Of a stretch of DNA of 14,653 bases, positions 1 through 7,383 are shown piece by piece (the first letter of the stretch is position 1; every line of letters begins with the position of its first letter). The stretch comes from JBAYST01 sp041676005 (GTDB lineage Bacteria; Bacillota_I; Bacilli_A; RFN20; CAG-826), in assembly GCA_041676005.1 (NCBI GenBank), contig JBAYST010000021.1:1-14653 (forward strand), in the 5' to 3' direction. Under the pieces are notes generated by a model. That model was not told where the DNA came from. It saw only the letters and a program-made list of their open reading frames with translations, and did not search any database. The position numbers were made by a program, and so were the translations under genes.

Positions 1-1
1 A

Positions 2-361
2 ACTGCGCCAACTATGTATAATTACAATTATTTACTAGACGTTCTGGATGGTGATTACTGTGCGATGGATATAGAGGGTCTTAATCTCATTAAAACCCGT
101 TATGAAGCGATGACGAGTTCTGAGATCGCTCACTTCAATATCGAAGTTATCACCGGTCAGGATTCCAATGAATATACCGGTTTAGAAGCTTATAACCAAG
201 CAATGAATAGAAGAGCAGAATTATCCGACACATTCACTATTGTGGGATTAACTTATAATTTATTTGAAAATAACAATTTGTTATTCTTAATGCTTATCGT
301 TTTTGGTTCATCTATACTTTCTATTACTTTTATTCACCTACGTAAGAAAAAAAGATATTAG
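2..361 (+). CDS. C-terminal part of a membrane-anchored surface protein (partial)
   Basis: The reading frame is open to the left window edge, so the ATG at 14 is probably an internal methionine and the true start lies outside. The visible 119 residues have an acidic, mixed soluble portion followed near the end by one hydrophobic segment (about 20 residues, around LLFLMLIVFGSSILSI) and a basic tail ending in RKKKRY. That is the layout of a protein exported across the membrane and held by a C-terminal anchor. No LPXTG sortase motif precedes the hydrophobic stretch, so sortase attachment is not supported. The gene ends in TAG 25 nt before mscL, so the two may be cotranscribed. I do not recognise the family; the function is unknown. 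Confidence 0.6.
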   Translation, partial: TAPTMYNYNYLLDVLDGDYCAMDIEGLNLIKTRYEAMTSSEIAHFNIEVITGQDSNEYTGLEAYNQAMNRRAELSDTFTIVGLTYNLFENNNLLFLMLIVFGSSILSITFIHLRKKKRY

Positions 362-386
362 AATATTTTAAAGGAGAAAAATAAAT

Positions 387-1043
387 ATGTCTGAAGAGAG
401 AAGAAAGAAGAGAAAAGAAAAACGGAAAAAGATAATTCAGGATTTTACTAAATTCATTTCTCGTGGCAGCGTCATAGATATGGCGGTCGGCGTTGTCATC
501 GGAGGAGCTTTTGGTGCTATCGTCACAAGTTTAGTCGGCATTTTATTAAGTGTCAGCACCTGGGGTGTCCCTGGTGGATTATCAGGATTAGTTACCGTTT
601 TGCCGGCCTTAAATCCATCTCAAACCGCAACTACACTTGGTTGGGAAAACGTTTATAGTTTTAGTGATTTTGCTGCAAAAGCAGAAGAAATTGGTGGAAT
701 GTCATCGCAAGAAGCTCAATTGTTTATGAACGCATACACGCAAAGAGGCAATACTTTTTATTATAAGGGTTGCGCGATTATCGATTGGGGTTCATTTATT
801 AATGCAATCATCACTTTCTTAATTGTTGCCCTTACCTTATTTATTATCTTAAAAACATTTAATTATCTTCAGGCCAAGAGACTAGCGATCGAAGAAAAAA
901 TCAAAGAGCAATATTATGTAAAACATCCCGACGAAAGACCTGTCCCTGAAGAACCAAAAGCACCAGCTCCAACTGAAGTCGAACTTTTAACCGAAATCAG
1001 AGACGCTCTAAAATCGAAACCAAATAAAGATAAAGATAAATAG
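387..1043 (+). CDS. mscL: Large-conductance mechanosensitive channel MscL, with enlarged extracellular loop
   Basis: MscL forms a pentameric membrane pore that opens under high membrane tension and releases solutes during osmotic downshock. The first transmembrane helix (about residues 29-50) carries the family signature, with RGSVIDMAVGVVIGGAFG matching the classical R-G-x-V-x-D-x-A-V-G-V-x-I-G-x-A-F-G. The second helix lies at about 136-158, and the C-terminal helix has the usual LLTEIRDALKS motif. The protein is 218 residues, against roughly 130-150 for typical members. The excess is in the loop between the helices (about 55-135), with a strongly basic start (RRKKRKEKRKK) and a proline-rich linker near 181-196 also contributing. 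The ATG is preceded by AAAGGAG at 370-376 with good spacing. A bidirectional terminator follows. Confidence 0.95.
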   Translation: MSEERRKKRKEKRKKIIQDFTKFISRGSVIDMAVGVVIGGAFGAIVTSLVGILLSVSTWGVPGGLSGLVTVLPALNPSQTATTLGWENVYSFSDFAAKAEEIGGMSSQEAQLFMNAYTQRGNTFYYKGCAIIDWGSFINAIITFLIVALTLFIILKTFNYLQAKRLAIEEKIKEQYYVKHPDERPVPEEPKAPAPTEVELLTEIRDALKSKPNKDKDK

Positions 1044-1060
1044 TTTTTAGCCTTCATAAT

Positions 1061-1100
1061 AAAAACAGATTGTTTGAGGTAATCTCATCAATCTGTTTTT
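1061..1100. terminator. Bidirectional rho-independent terminator between convergent genes
   Basis: A 12-bp perfect stem (1061-1072 pairs with 1089-1100) encloses a small inner stem TGAG/CTCA (1075-1078 with 1084-1087). The outer arm is A-rich on the left and T-rich on the right, so each strand ends in a U-tract. It lies 17 nt after the mscL stop and 7 nt after the stop of the opposing gene, and can serve both. Confidence 0.88.
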
Positions 1101-1107
1101 TGTTTTA

Positions 1108-2265
1108 TTACTTTTTTAGTTCTTCTTTTAGAAGATATTGTTCTAGTTCCCAATCTGGATGTGCGTCGATAATCTTTTGAAGTGCTTCATTGAACAATTT
1201 AATTTCGACTACCTTCCTAGCAGGGTTAGTTTGTTTCAAAGCAGATTTTAAGGTGTTGAGCGCAATGATGCATTCAGAACGAGATTTATCAAATAAGCCT
1301 TCCATTAAAATATATGTCCGAATCGAAACCATTGAAACATCTTTAGAAATATCTCGTCGAATTGGCACTGGGACTTTTTCTTCAAAATATTTTTTCGCTT
1401 CGTCTATAGGAAGCGTCATAATTTTGATATAAATAATTTGGGCAACTGCGCGCAAATAAACGGTATCAGAAATATCGTTTCGTGCAGCGATAATGTTTTC
1501 AATTAAGACTTCTGCTTCTTTAAATTCTTTTTTATCGAGTAAAACATAAACTTTGTTCAGATTTAAATCGGCTGTGAAATTAGTGATTTGATCAAAGACC
1601 TTGATCTCAACATCTTGATTGCCACTAGCAATTTCGTGTTCAACTCTTAATAACTCGTTAAAAGCTGCACGGTTTTTAGCGTTGCTCACTAATGTCAAAC
1701 GATATCCATCAGTCGCAGAATCTAGTTTAAACGGCATAATGTTATATAAAAGTATTAATAAACCAATAAAAGCAAAGATGACAAAGAAATATGCGACATC
1801 CCAAATTGTGGCTGATAATTCTCCAGTTTTTGTTGCAACGATAAATAAAAATGCAACAGCGATTACTTCAATAACGTAAAACAATGAACCGAACAATAAA
1901 AACGCAGTCGGATTCGGTTCTTTTTTATGATTAGCCTTAGGATAAATTTTTGTTTCTCCTGTCAGACCATCAAAAGACGCGAATTTGAATTTGATGCGGT
2001 CATTGAGTTTATACCAGCATAATCCGAGAATATTTAAAGATGCGACGTGGTAACCGCCAATCTTTGCTCCTACTAAATGAGCGAGTTCAAAAATCACGGC
2101 GTTAAAAACTAAACCTGAAATAACTCCGCCGATAACGTATACGACAAACATGTCACCGAGATAAGTTTGTCCAGCTCTAGCTTGAAGAACAGTAAGGCCA
2201 AAAAGCAACGCAATAGCTAAAATAAATATGTAGACTATTACCGCGGTCAAATCTTCTTTTTTCAT
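1108..2265 (-). CDS. M50 (site-2 protease)-like membrane protein with degenerate active site and C-terminal helical repeat domain
   Basis: The 385-residue protein has an N-terminal membrane domain with about four hydrophobic segments (roughly 8-27, 38-60, 120-143, 154-175) and a soluble, helical C-terminal half (about 200-380) that may be TPR-like. Two motifs resemble intramembrane metalloproteases of family M50. FELAH at residues 59-63 stands where HExxH is expected, and N-I-M-P at 175-178 followed by LDSATDGYRL (181-190) stands where the NxxPxxxLDG motif is expected. The intervening GGYHVASLNI (70-79) and KFKF regions also resemble M50-like proteins of Firmicutes. The first metal-binding His is replaced by Phe (codon TTT, 2089-2091), so proteolysis is unlikely and a regulatory or scaffolding role is inferred. 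The gene starts 1 nt after the alcohol dehydrogenase stop, with AAGGAG upstream, and is the last gene of its operon. Family assignment is moderate. Confidence 0.65.
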   Translation of the reverse strand: MKKEDLTAVIVYIFILAIALLFGLTVLQARAGQTYLGDMFVVYVIGGVISGLVFNAVIFELAHLVGAKIGGYHVASLNILGLCWYKLNDRIKFKFASFDGLTGETKIYPKANHKKEPNPTAFLLFGSLFYVIEVIAVAFLFIVATKTGELSATIWDVAYFFVIFAFIGLLILLYNIMPFKLDSATDGYRLTLVSNAKNRAAFNELLRVEHEIASGNQDVEIKVFDQITNFTADLNLNKVYVLLDKKEFKEAEVLIENIIAARNDISDTVYLRAVAQIIYIKIMTLPIDEAKKYFEEKVPVPIRRDISKDVSMVSIRTYILMEGLFDKSRSECIIALNTLKSALKQTNPARKVVEIKLFNEALQKIIDAHPDWELEQYLLKEELKK

Positions 2266-2266
2266 T

Positions 2267-3460
2267 TCATTTCTCCTTTTTTATTTGAAGTGCACTATAT
2301 ATTTTCCGTGCCACTTCTTTATCTAATGGTTTTAAGTGATGAGCAACCATACGTGTCCCACCTTCTGTCAATAATTCAACCATTTTATCGATGTCGGGAT
2401 TTTCAATTCCTAATTCTTTAAACGAAAGAGGCATATTTATTTTTTTAAAGTAATCAATTAATTCTGTGAGCCCTTTTTCTGCGTTTATCTTTTTGTCTTC
2501 ATGGTGAAGATTAAAAACATTTTGCGCAAAACGATCGAATTTATCAAGGTCATATTCTAAATAGTATCGAGCCCATGCAGGAAATAATGCAGCCAATCCT
2601 GCTCCGTGAGCCACAAGGGGATATAAACCACTTAAGACATGTTCGAGTTGATGAACAGGCATGACATATTTTTTTCCAATCGAAGTTAATCCGTTATGAG
2701 AGAACGATGAATAGAGCAACAAATTAGCTCTAGCATCATAATTATTTGGTTCATTATAAGCAATTAGTCCTGCTTTCAAAGTTTTCTTTATCAATATTTC
2801 GCTTAAAGCATCTGCTGGTTCATCATCGCTTGGCGAATAAGAAAAATATCTTTCTAAAGTGTGCATTATAATATCGACAATTCCATATCCGGTTTGCACT
2901 TTAGGAACCGAAAAAGTCAGTTCTGGATTTTCAATCGCAAAAAGTGGTCGATTAAAAATGGAATTGTATCCTCTTTTGACTCCGGTTGAATCATCTTGAA
3001 TGACGCATGAAGTTGACATTTCTGATCCACTCGCAGCAATGGTGACGATTACTCCTAACGGCAAAGACTTGGTGGGGACATATCGTTTGAGAGAAATATC
3101 AAATGGATCACCGTCATAATAAAATCCGGTTGAAATAAGTTTTGCCGCGTCCATCACTGAACCTCCGCCAATAGCGAGAATAAAATCGATCTGTTTTAGA
3201 CGCGCGATTTCAATTCCTTCTCTAACGAATTCAATTGTCGGATTTGGTCTAGCCCCAGGAAACTCAGTGATTTCAATATTCACGTGTTTTATAAATGTTT
3301 TGATTCTGTTTAAAAGTCCGCTTTCAATAATTGATTTTTGTCCGTAGACCAAAAGAACATTCGTCGCTTTATAGTCTCTTAAAATTTCACCGATTCTTTC
3401 TTCTTCTTTTCGACCAAAATATAATTTGGTGGGGAGATCGAAGGTAAATGAATCAATCAT
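2267..3460 (-). CDS. Iron-containing (group III) alcohol dehydrogenase, butanol dehydrogenase-like
   Basis: This 397-residue cytoplasmic oxidoreductase interconverts aldehydes or ketones and alcohols with NAD(P)H and a divalent metal. Family features are the N-terminal TKLYFG segment, the dinucleotide-binding GGGS with SVMDAAK (98-107), and the TIAASGSEMS stretch (140-149). The metal ligands appear as D196 and H200 (GIVDIIMH), H270 (VHQLEH) and H285 (AHGAGLA), matching the Asp-His-His-His set of YqhD and the YugJ/BdhA branch. Length is normal. Its start overlaps the TetR-family gene by 4 nt (ATGA), which suggests that regulator may control it. The substrate cannot be told from sequence; butanol- or aldehyde-reductase activity is the family norm. 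Its stop is TGA. Confidence 0.93.
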   Translation of the reverse strand: MIDSFTFDLPTKLYFGRKEEERIGEILRDYKATNVLLVYGQKSIIESGLLNRIKTFIKHVNIEITEFPGARPNPTIEFVREGIEIARLKQIDFILAIGGGSVMDAAKLISTGFYYDGDPFDISLKRYVPTKSLPLGVIVTIAASGSEMSTSCVIQDDSTGVKRGYNSIFNRPLFAIENPELTFSVPKVQTGYGIVDIIMHTLERYFSYSPSDDEPADALSEILIKKTLKAGLIAYNEPNNYDARANLLLYSSFSHNGLTSIGKKYVMPVHQLEHVLSGLYPLVAHGAGLAALFPAWARYYLEYDLDKFDRFAQNVFNLHHEDKKINAEKGLTELIDYFKKINMPLSFKELGIENPDIDKMVELLTEGGTRMVAHHLKPLDKEVARKIYSALQIKKEK

Positions 3461-4014
3461 TGAACTGCCCTCTTAGAAATAACGTTTTTAATTGCTTTTT
3501 GCAAAAAATTGGTGGGAATAGAAAGGAAAACTTGTTTTAATCCTTCTTCACTTGGCGACCGGAAATTATCTAAATAGAAGATGATTTGAAAAGCAAAACC
3601 AGCTGCATTATATCGGGCAATAGCCTTCTTCTCAAAGTCGTTTAATTCCTTTGCCTCATCAATTTTCAAAATTAAGGACATCAACGTTCTATAACAATTG
3701 TTATTGATAAATTCAAAAAATAAATCCTTTCCAGCAGAGTGGAGAGTTTCCTTTATAAAATTTTTATTTTTTGAATAGTAATAAAAAATGCGTTTCAACA
3801 TTTCGTCTACGTTTTTAGAATCCTCGATGTCTTCAATTTTTTCATTTAAAAATACAAGGGTGAGAAGGTCATATATGTCATGAAAATGATAATAAAATGT
3901 TTGACGATTAACCTTACATTTTTTGGCTAAATCCGTCACTGAAATATTGTCTAAAGAATTTTCTTCAGACATCATCGTTTTTAAAGCTTGTGCTAAACGA
4001 TATTCAGTTTTCAT
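3457..4014 (-). CDS. TetR/AcrR family transcriptional regulator, DhaS-like
   Basis: This 185-residue protein has an N-terminal helix-turn-helix of the TetR type: about residues 24-44, ISVTDLAKKCKVNRQTFYYH, followed by FHDIYDLL. The QTFYYHF-x-DIYDLL pattern is typical of the DhaS-like branch, which includes dihydroxyacetone-kinase regulators. The C-terminal ligand-binding and dimerisation half (about 55-180) is poorly conserved and gives no clue to the effector. The gene overlaps psuG upstream and the alcohol dehydrogenase downstream, each by 4 nt (ATGA), so it is translated as part of the operon and may autoregulate it. Whether it represses or activates is unknown; both occur among DhaS-like proteins. 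Confidence 0.9.
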   Translation of the reverse strand: MKTEYRLAQALKTMMSEENSLDNISVTDLAKKCKVNRQTFYYHFHDIYDLLTLVFLNEKIEDIEDSKNVDEMLKRIFYYYSKNKNFIKETLHSAGKDLFFEFINNNCYRTLMSLILKIDEAKELNDFEKKAIARYNAAGFAFQIIFYLDNFRSPSEEGLKQVFLSIPTNFLQKAIKNVISKRAVQ

Positions 4015-4919
4015 TTCTCTAACTTTATAAGCTCCTTTGCAATTTGTGCTCCGACTAAAGCATTATTAAGAACTAGTTTAATATTAGATTCCAAAGAATC
4101 TCCCCCGGTTAACTCGCTTACTTTTTGCAACAAAAATGGTGTTGTATCTTTACCTCTGATCCCTTTTTGTTGCATTTCAATTAAAGCGTGTTCAATCGCT
4201 TGATCAATAACTTTTTGATCCATGGCATATTGCTCGGGAATAGGGTTAACTATCAAGACCCCGCCTTCTAATTTATTTTCGCGTTTTTTCTTAATGACCA
4301 AGGCCGCTTCTAAAACATTTTTTAAAGTATGTTCGAGTTTTATTCCTGAATGCCTAGTATAAAAATTTGGAAGTTCATCTGTTTGATAACCCAAAACTGG
4401 GACACCTTTAGTTTCTAGATATTCCATCGTCAATGGTAAATCCAAAATTGCTTTACACCCTGCACAAATAACGGTGACATTGGTCTTTGCTAGTTCTTCA
4501 AGGTCAGCAGATATATCAAACGTTTCTTGTGCTCCACGATGAACGCCACCGATCCCTCCGGTGACAAAGACTTCAATCCCGGCTTGATGAGCGAGGATCA
4601 TCGTCGCTGCTACTGTGGTTGCCCCCCATTCTTTTTTAGCATAAATAATAGGTAAATCTCGTCTAGAAACCTTCAAAATCCCTTTCTTTTGCCCAAATTG
4701 TTCAATTTCTTCTTCGTTCATCCCGATAATTACATCTCCATCAATGATTCCAATAGTCGCCGGGATTGCACCTTGTTCACGGATTTGTTTTTCAACCAAA
4801 AGCGCGGTTTCAACATTTTTGGGGTAAGGCATTCCGTGAGAAATAATCGTCGATTCTAAGGCGACGACAGGATGTCTTTTTAATAAAGCTTGTTGGACTT
4901 CTGGATTAATCTTAATCAT
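4011..4919 (-). CDS. psuG: Pseudouridine-5'-phosphate glycosidase PsuG
   Basis: PsuG cleaves the C-C glycosidic bond of pseudouridine 5'-phosphate to uracil and ribose 5-phosphate, the second step of pseudouridine salvage. At 302 residues it has normal length. The diagnostic segments are VALESTIISHGMPYP (catalytic Glu at residue 22), the GGIGGVHRGA glycine-rich segment (121-130), DISADL (Asp139) and CAGCKAILDLP (Lys156, the Schiff-base lysine). The 17-residue Asp-Lys spacing equals that of the E. coli enzyme (D149/K166). The start overlaps the ATPase stop (ATGA) and is preceded by GAGGT inside the ATPase gene. The usual partner kinase PsuK is not adjacent. Confidence 0.96.
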   Translation of the reverse strand: MIKINPEVQQALLKRHPVVALESTIISHGMPYPKNVETALLVEKQIREQGAIPATIGIIDGDVIIGMNEEEIEQFGQKKGILKVSRRDLPIIYAKKEWGATTVAATMILAHQAGIEVFVTGGIGGVHRGAQETFDISADLEELAKTNVTVICAGCKAILDLPLTMEYLETKGVPVLGYQTDELPNFYTRHSGIKLEHTLKNVLEAALVIKKKRENKLEGGVLIVNPIPEQYAMDQKVIDQAIEHALIEMQQKGIRGKDTTPFLLQKVSELTGGDSLESNIKLVLNNALVGAQIAKELIKLEK

Positions 4920-7324
4920 TTTTTCTTACCTCTGCCTCTTATTATTCTAATAATTGACGTCGCGCTTATATATAATGCAGCACAAGTTACAATTATCAAA
5001 GCGAGCTGCATAACGTTATGCGCTAAAATCTTTGAAAAATCGATTTGTAATAACTCGTGCTTTCCGCTCGTTCGATCGACGATAAACCCGATGATGAGTG
5101 CACTTATATTGATAAAGGAGACACCTCCTAAAACTAAAGATCGATATAAATTAAGTGGTCGAGAAACCTCATACAACAAGACAAGAGGCAATATTCCCAT
5201 GACGATTGCTGCCATGCTAATGATGGTTCCTTCATGGAGGGCGACATCATCAATATAAAACAGGTAAGTAAATAAAACTCCAATTATCATCATAATTGCA
5301 CCTGGCACAGCATTGCGAAAGACGTTAGTGATAAATTTTCCTTCAATTGGTTCTGAATTTTCTTCCACTGCTAAAAATAAAGCGCCTAATCCAATAACAC
5401 TCATTTCCCAGAGATAAAAATTATTCGGTACAAACGGAAAAGAGACCCCGTCAATTAAATAGGTAATAAGAAATAACACAGAAAAGAAAACAGCAAAAAT
5501 AGTTTTCATCAAAAATAGAGCTCCAGTTCTTTGAATGTTGTTAACAACTCTTCTTCCTTCGGCGACGACATTTGGAAGATTTGAAAAGTTCGAATCGAGT
5601 AAAACTAATTGGGAAACATTTTTAGCGGCATCAGCGCCGCTTGCCATGGCGATAGAACAGTCGGATTTCTTTAATGCGAGAATGTCATTTACACCGTCTC
5701 CAGTCATCGCGACAACTTCTTTGGCTTTTTTAAACTCTTCAATCAAAACTTCTTTTTGTTCAGGAGAAACTCTTCCAAAAACCACATATTTTAAAGCATT
5801 TTGTCGTACTTCGTCTAAAGACATATCTCCTAGTGAGATATATTTTTCACTTTGCTTAATGCCCGCTCGTTTAGCTATTTCACTGACCGCTTTTGCATTA
5901 TCTCCGGAAATCACACGAATTTTTACACCATTATCGCTAAACCATGAGAAAATCTCTTTGGCGTCTTCACGAATGTGTTCTTCTAAAACTAGTAATGCAA
6001 CGATCTTCATTTTTCCTTCAATTGTTTTACGTTTAATTGGGTTAGTCGCTTTTGCTAATGCTAAAACACGATGACCTTTTTTTGAATACACTTCCGTTTC
6101 TTTTAATAATATTTTTTTATTCTCAACATCAAGAAATTCAAGGGCACCAATGACGTATGTTCCCTTATGAAATGTCGCGGCCGAGAATTTATATCGGCTG
6201 TCAAACGGAATCACTTCTAATGCTTTATCCGTTTTTTCAAATGGATAAGCTTCTAAAAGGGCTTGAGCCGTCGCGTTTTTATCTTTTGTCGCAAGGATGA
6301 CGTTTGAAATCAACAACTCAAGCGATTGAATAGATTCTTCAGATTTGTTTATCAAAGTCATCACTCTCATCGTTCCATCGGTAATCGTGCCGGTCTTATC
6401 TAAACAAAGCATAGTACTTCTTGCTAACATTTCTAAGGAGTAGAACTCTTGGACAAGAGTCCGCTTTTGACTTAAATTGATCACCCCTACTGTGAGCGAA
6501 AACGAGGTTAACAAATACAATCCGCCTGGAATCATCGCAATCATCGACCCAGCAAATGTTCCGACTTCATTTTTAAAATCATTTACAAAATGATCATAAT
6601 GAAGACCGATTGTCAAAATCGCGATAACCGCGATGATGATTCCAATTGTTAAAAATAAGTACTTCAATGATTTTTTAAATTGCGAACTATTAGCTTTTTG
6701 AACTCTTGCAGTCGCTTGTAAACTAGTTGCATAATTTTCTTTACCGACATGAATCACACGACATTTAACAGTTCCGCTTACAACATAAGAACCAGAAAAT
6801 AGACGTTCTCCTATTGTTTTGTAAACAATATTTGATTCGCCGGTGATAAGTGACTCATTAATTCCAACTTCTCCTTCAACAATTGTCGAATCAGCGGGTA
6901 TTTGATTCCCAGCACTTAAAATGACGATATCATCACGAACGATTTCGTTTATCGAGATTTTCTGTTCCTGTTGATCTCGAATGACAATTGATGTTGGTTC
7001 AACCAAGACTTTTAACTTTGCCAAAAGTCGATGGGCTTTAATGTCTTGATATAATCCAATACAAATATTAGCGATATAGACGGTGGCAAAAATCAAACTC
7101 GAATATCGTTCAGCGATAATCAAAAGAGTCGCGATAATAACTAAGAGCAAATTAAAAAAAGTAAATATGTTAGTGACAAAAATTTCAAAATAAGATTTCC
7201 CAATCACTTGTTTTGTTTTGTTAGTGAGTTTTGAACGAACTCTTTCACTTACTTCTTCACTACTCAAACCTTGAATCGGATCGGTTTCTAACGCTTCGAT
7301 TTTGTCTTTTTTAGGCGCACCCAT
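4916..7324 (-). CDS. P-type (E1-E2) cation-transporting ATPase, CtpE/YoaB-like
   Basis: This integral membrane pump uses ATP to move a cation; the ion is not determinable, though CtpE relatives are linked to calcium. Counting from the ATG at 7324 (802 residues), it has the actuator TGES (161-164), the M4 motif PGGL (from P266), the phosphorylation site DKTGT (D309), a nucleotide-binding domain, SGDN, and the hinge motif TGDGVND (541-547). About four further hydrophobic segments follow. There is no N-terminal metal-binding CxxC domain, so it is not a heavy-metal CPx pump. An upstream in-frame TTG at 7360 lies inside a terminator hairpin and is rejected. ATG at 7330 is an alternative. No Shine-Dalgarno sequence precedes either ATG, and a promoter lies directly upstream. 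It is the first gene of a five-gene operon. Confidence 0.93.
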   Translation of the reverse strand: MGAPKKDKIEALETDPIQGLSSEEVSERVRSKLTNKTKQVIGKSYFEIFVTNIFTFFNLLLVIIATLLIIAERYSSLIFATVYIANICIGLYQDIKAHRLLAKLKVLVEPTSIVIRDQQEQKISINEIVRDDIVILSAGNQIPADSTIVEGEVGINESLITGESNIVYKTIGERLFSGSYVVSGTVKCRVIHVGKENYATSLQATARVQKANSSQFKKSLKYLFLTIGIIIAVIAILTIGLHYDHFVNDFKNEVGTFAGSMIAMIPGGLYLLTSFSLTVGVINLSQKRTLVQEFYSLEMLARSTMLCLDKTGTITDGTMRVMTLINKSEESIQSLELLISNVILATKDKNATAQALLEAYPFEKTDKALEVIPFDSRYKFSAATFHKGTYVIGALEFLDVENKKILLKETEVYSKKGHRVLALAKATNPIKRKTIEGKMKIVALLVLEEHIREDAKEIFSWFSDNGVKIRVISGDNAKAVSEIAKRAGIKQSEKYISLGDMSLDEVRQNALKYVVFGRVSPEQKEVLIEEFKKAKEVVAMTGDGVNDILALKKSDCSIAMASGADAAKNVSQLVLLDSNFSNLPNVVAEGRRVVNNIQRTGALFLMKTIFAVFFSVLFLITYLIDGVSFPFVPNNFYLWEMSVIGLGALFLAVEENSEPIEGKFITNVFRNAVPGAIMMIIGVLFTYLFYIDDVALHEGTIISMAAIVMGILPLVLLYEVSRPLNLYRSLVLGGVSFINISALIIGFIVDRTSGKHELLQIDFSKILAHNVMQLALIIVTCAALYISATSIIRIIRGRGKKK

Positions 7325-7330
7325 ACACAT

Positions 7331-7359
7331 ATCATAGAAAAAAACTTGAACATTGTCCA
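7331..7359 (-). promoter_or_regulatory. Predicted sigma-A-type promoter of the ATPase operon
   Basis: On the - strand TGGACA (7359-7354; 5 of 6 matches to TTGACA) is separated by exactly 17 nt from TATGAT (7336-7331; 5 of 6 matches to TATAAT). The expected start point, about 7 nt downstream, falls on the A of the ATG at 7324, which would make the mRNA leaderless. The -35 and spacer overlap the upstream terminator. The match is good, but chance boxes are common in AT-rich DNA. Confidence 0.55.
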
Positions 7360-7365
7360 AGTTTT
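7338..7365 (-). terminator. Rho-independent terminator of the tadA-lipoprotein unit
   Basis: An 11-bp stem with one G-U pair (7355-7365 with 7341-7351, loop of 3) has AAAACTTG/CAAGTTTT as its outer arms. On the - strand it runs into seven T (7344-7338). It lies 19 nt after the lipoprotein stop codon and just before the ATPase start. Confidence 0.75.
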
Positions 7366-7383
7366 ATCTTTTCTATTTTCTTC

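Noticed and set aside
2..361. Sortase (LPXTG) anchor on the partial surface protein
   Set aside because: A hydrophobic segment and basic tail are present, but no LPXTG-like motif precedes them.
2267..4919. Mycoplasma genetic code (UGA = Trp)
   Set aside because: Four genes end in TGA exactly where the family C-terminus is expected and the next gene begins, so UGA is a stop.
5535..6074. 179-residue open frame on the + strand opposite the ATPase gene
   Set aside because: It is antisense to well-conserved ATPase motifs, has no ribosome binding site or recognisable domain, and is best explained as a shadow frame. The other antisense frames were rejected for the same reason.
7325..7360. TTG start at 7360 for the P-type ATPase
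   Set aside because: The codon lies inside the terminator hairpin of the preceding gene and overlaps the predicted -35 box; the extra residues are not family-like. ATG 7324 or 7330 fits better.
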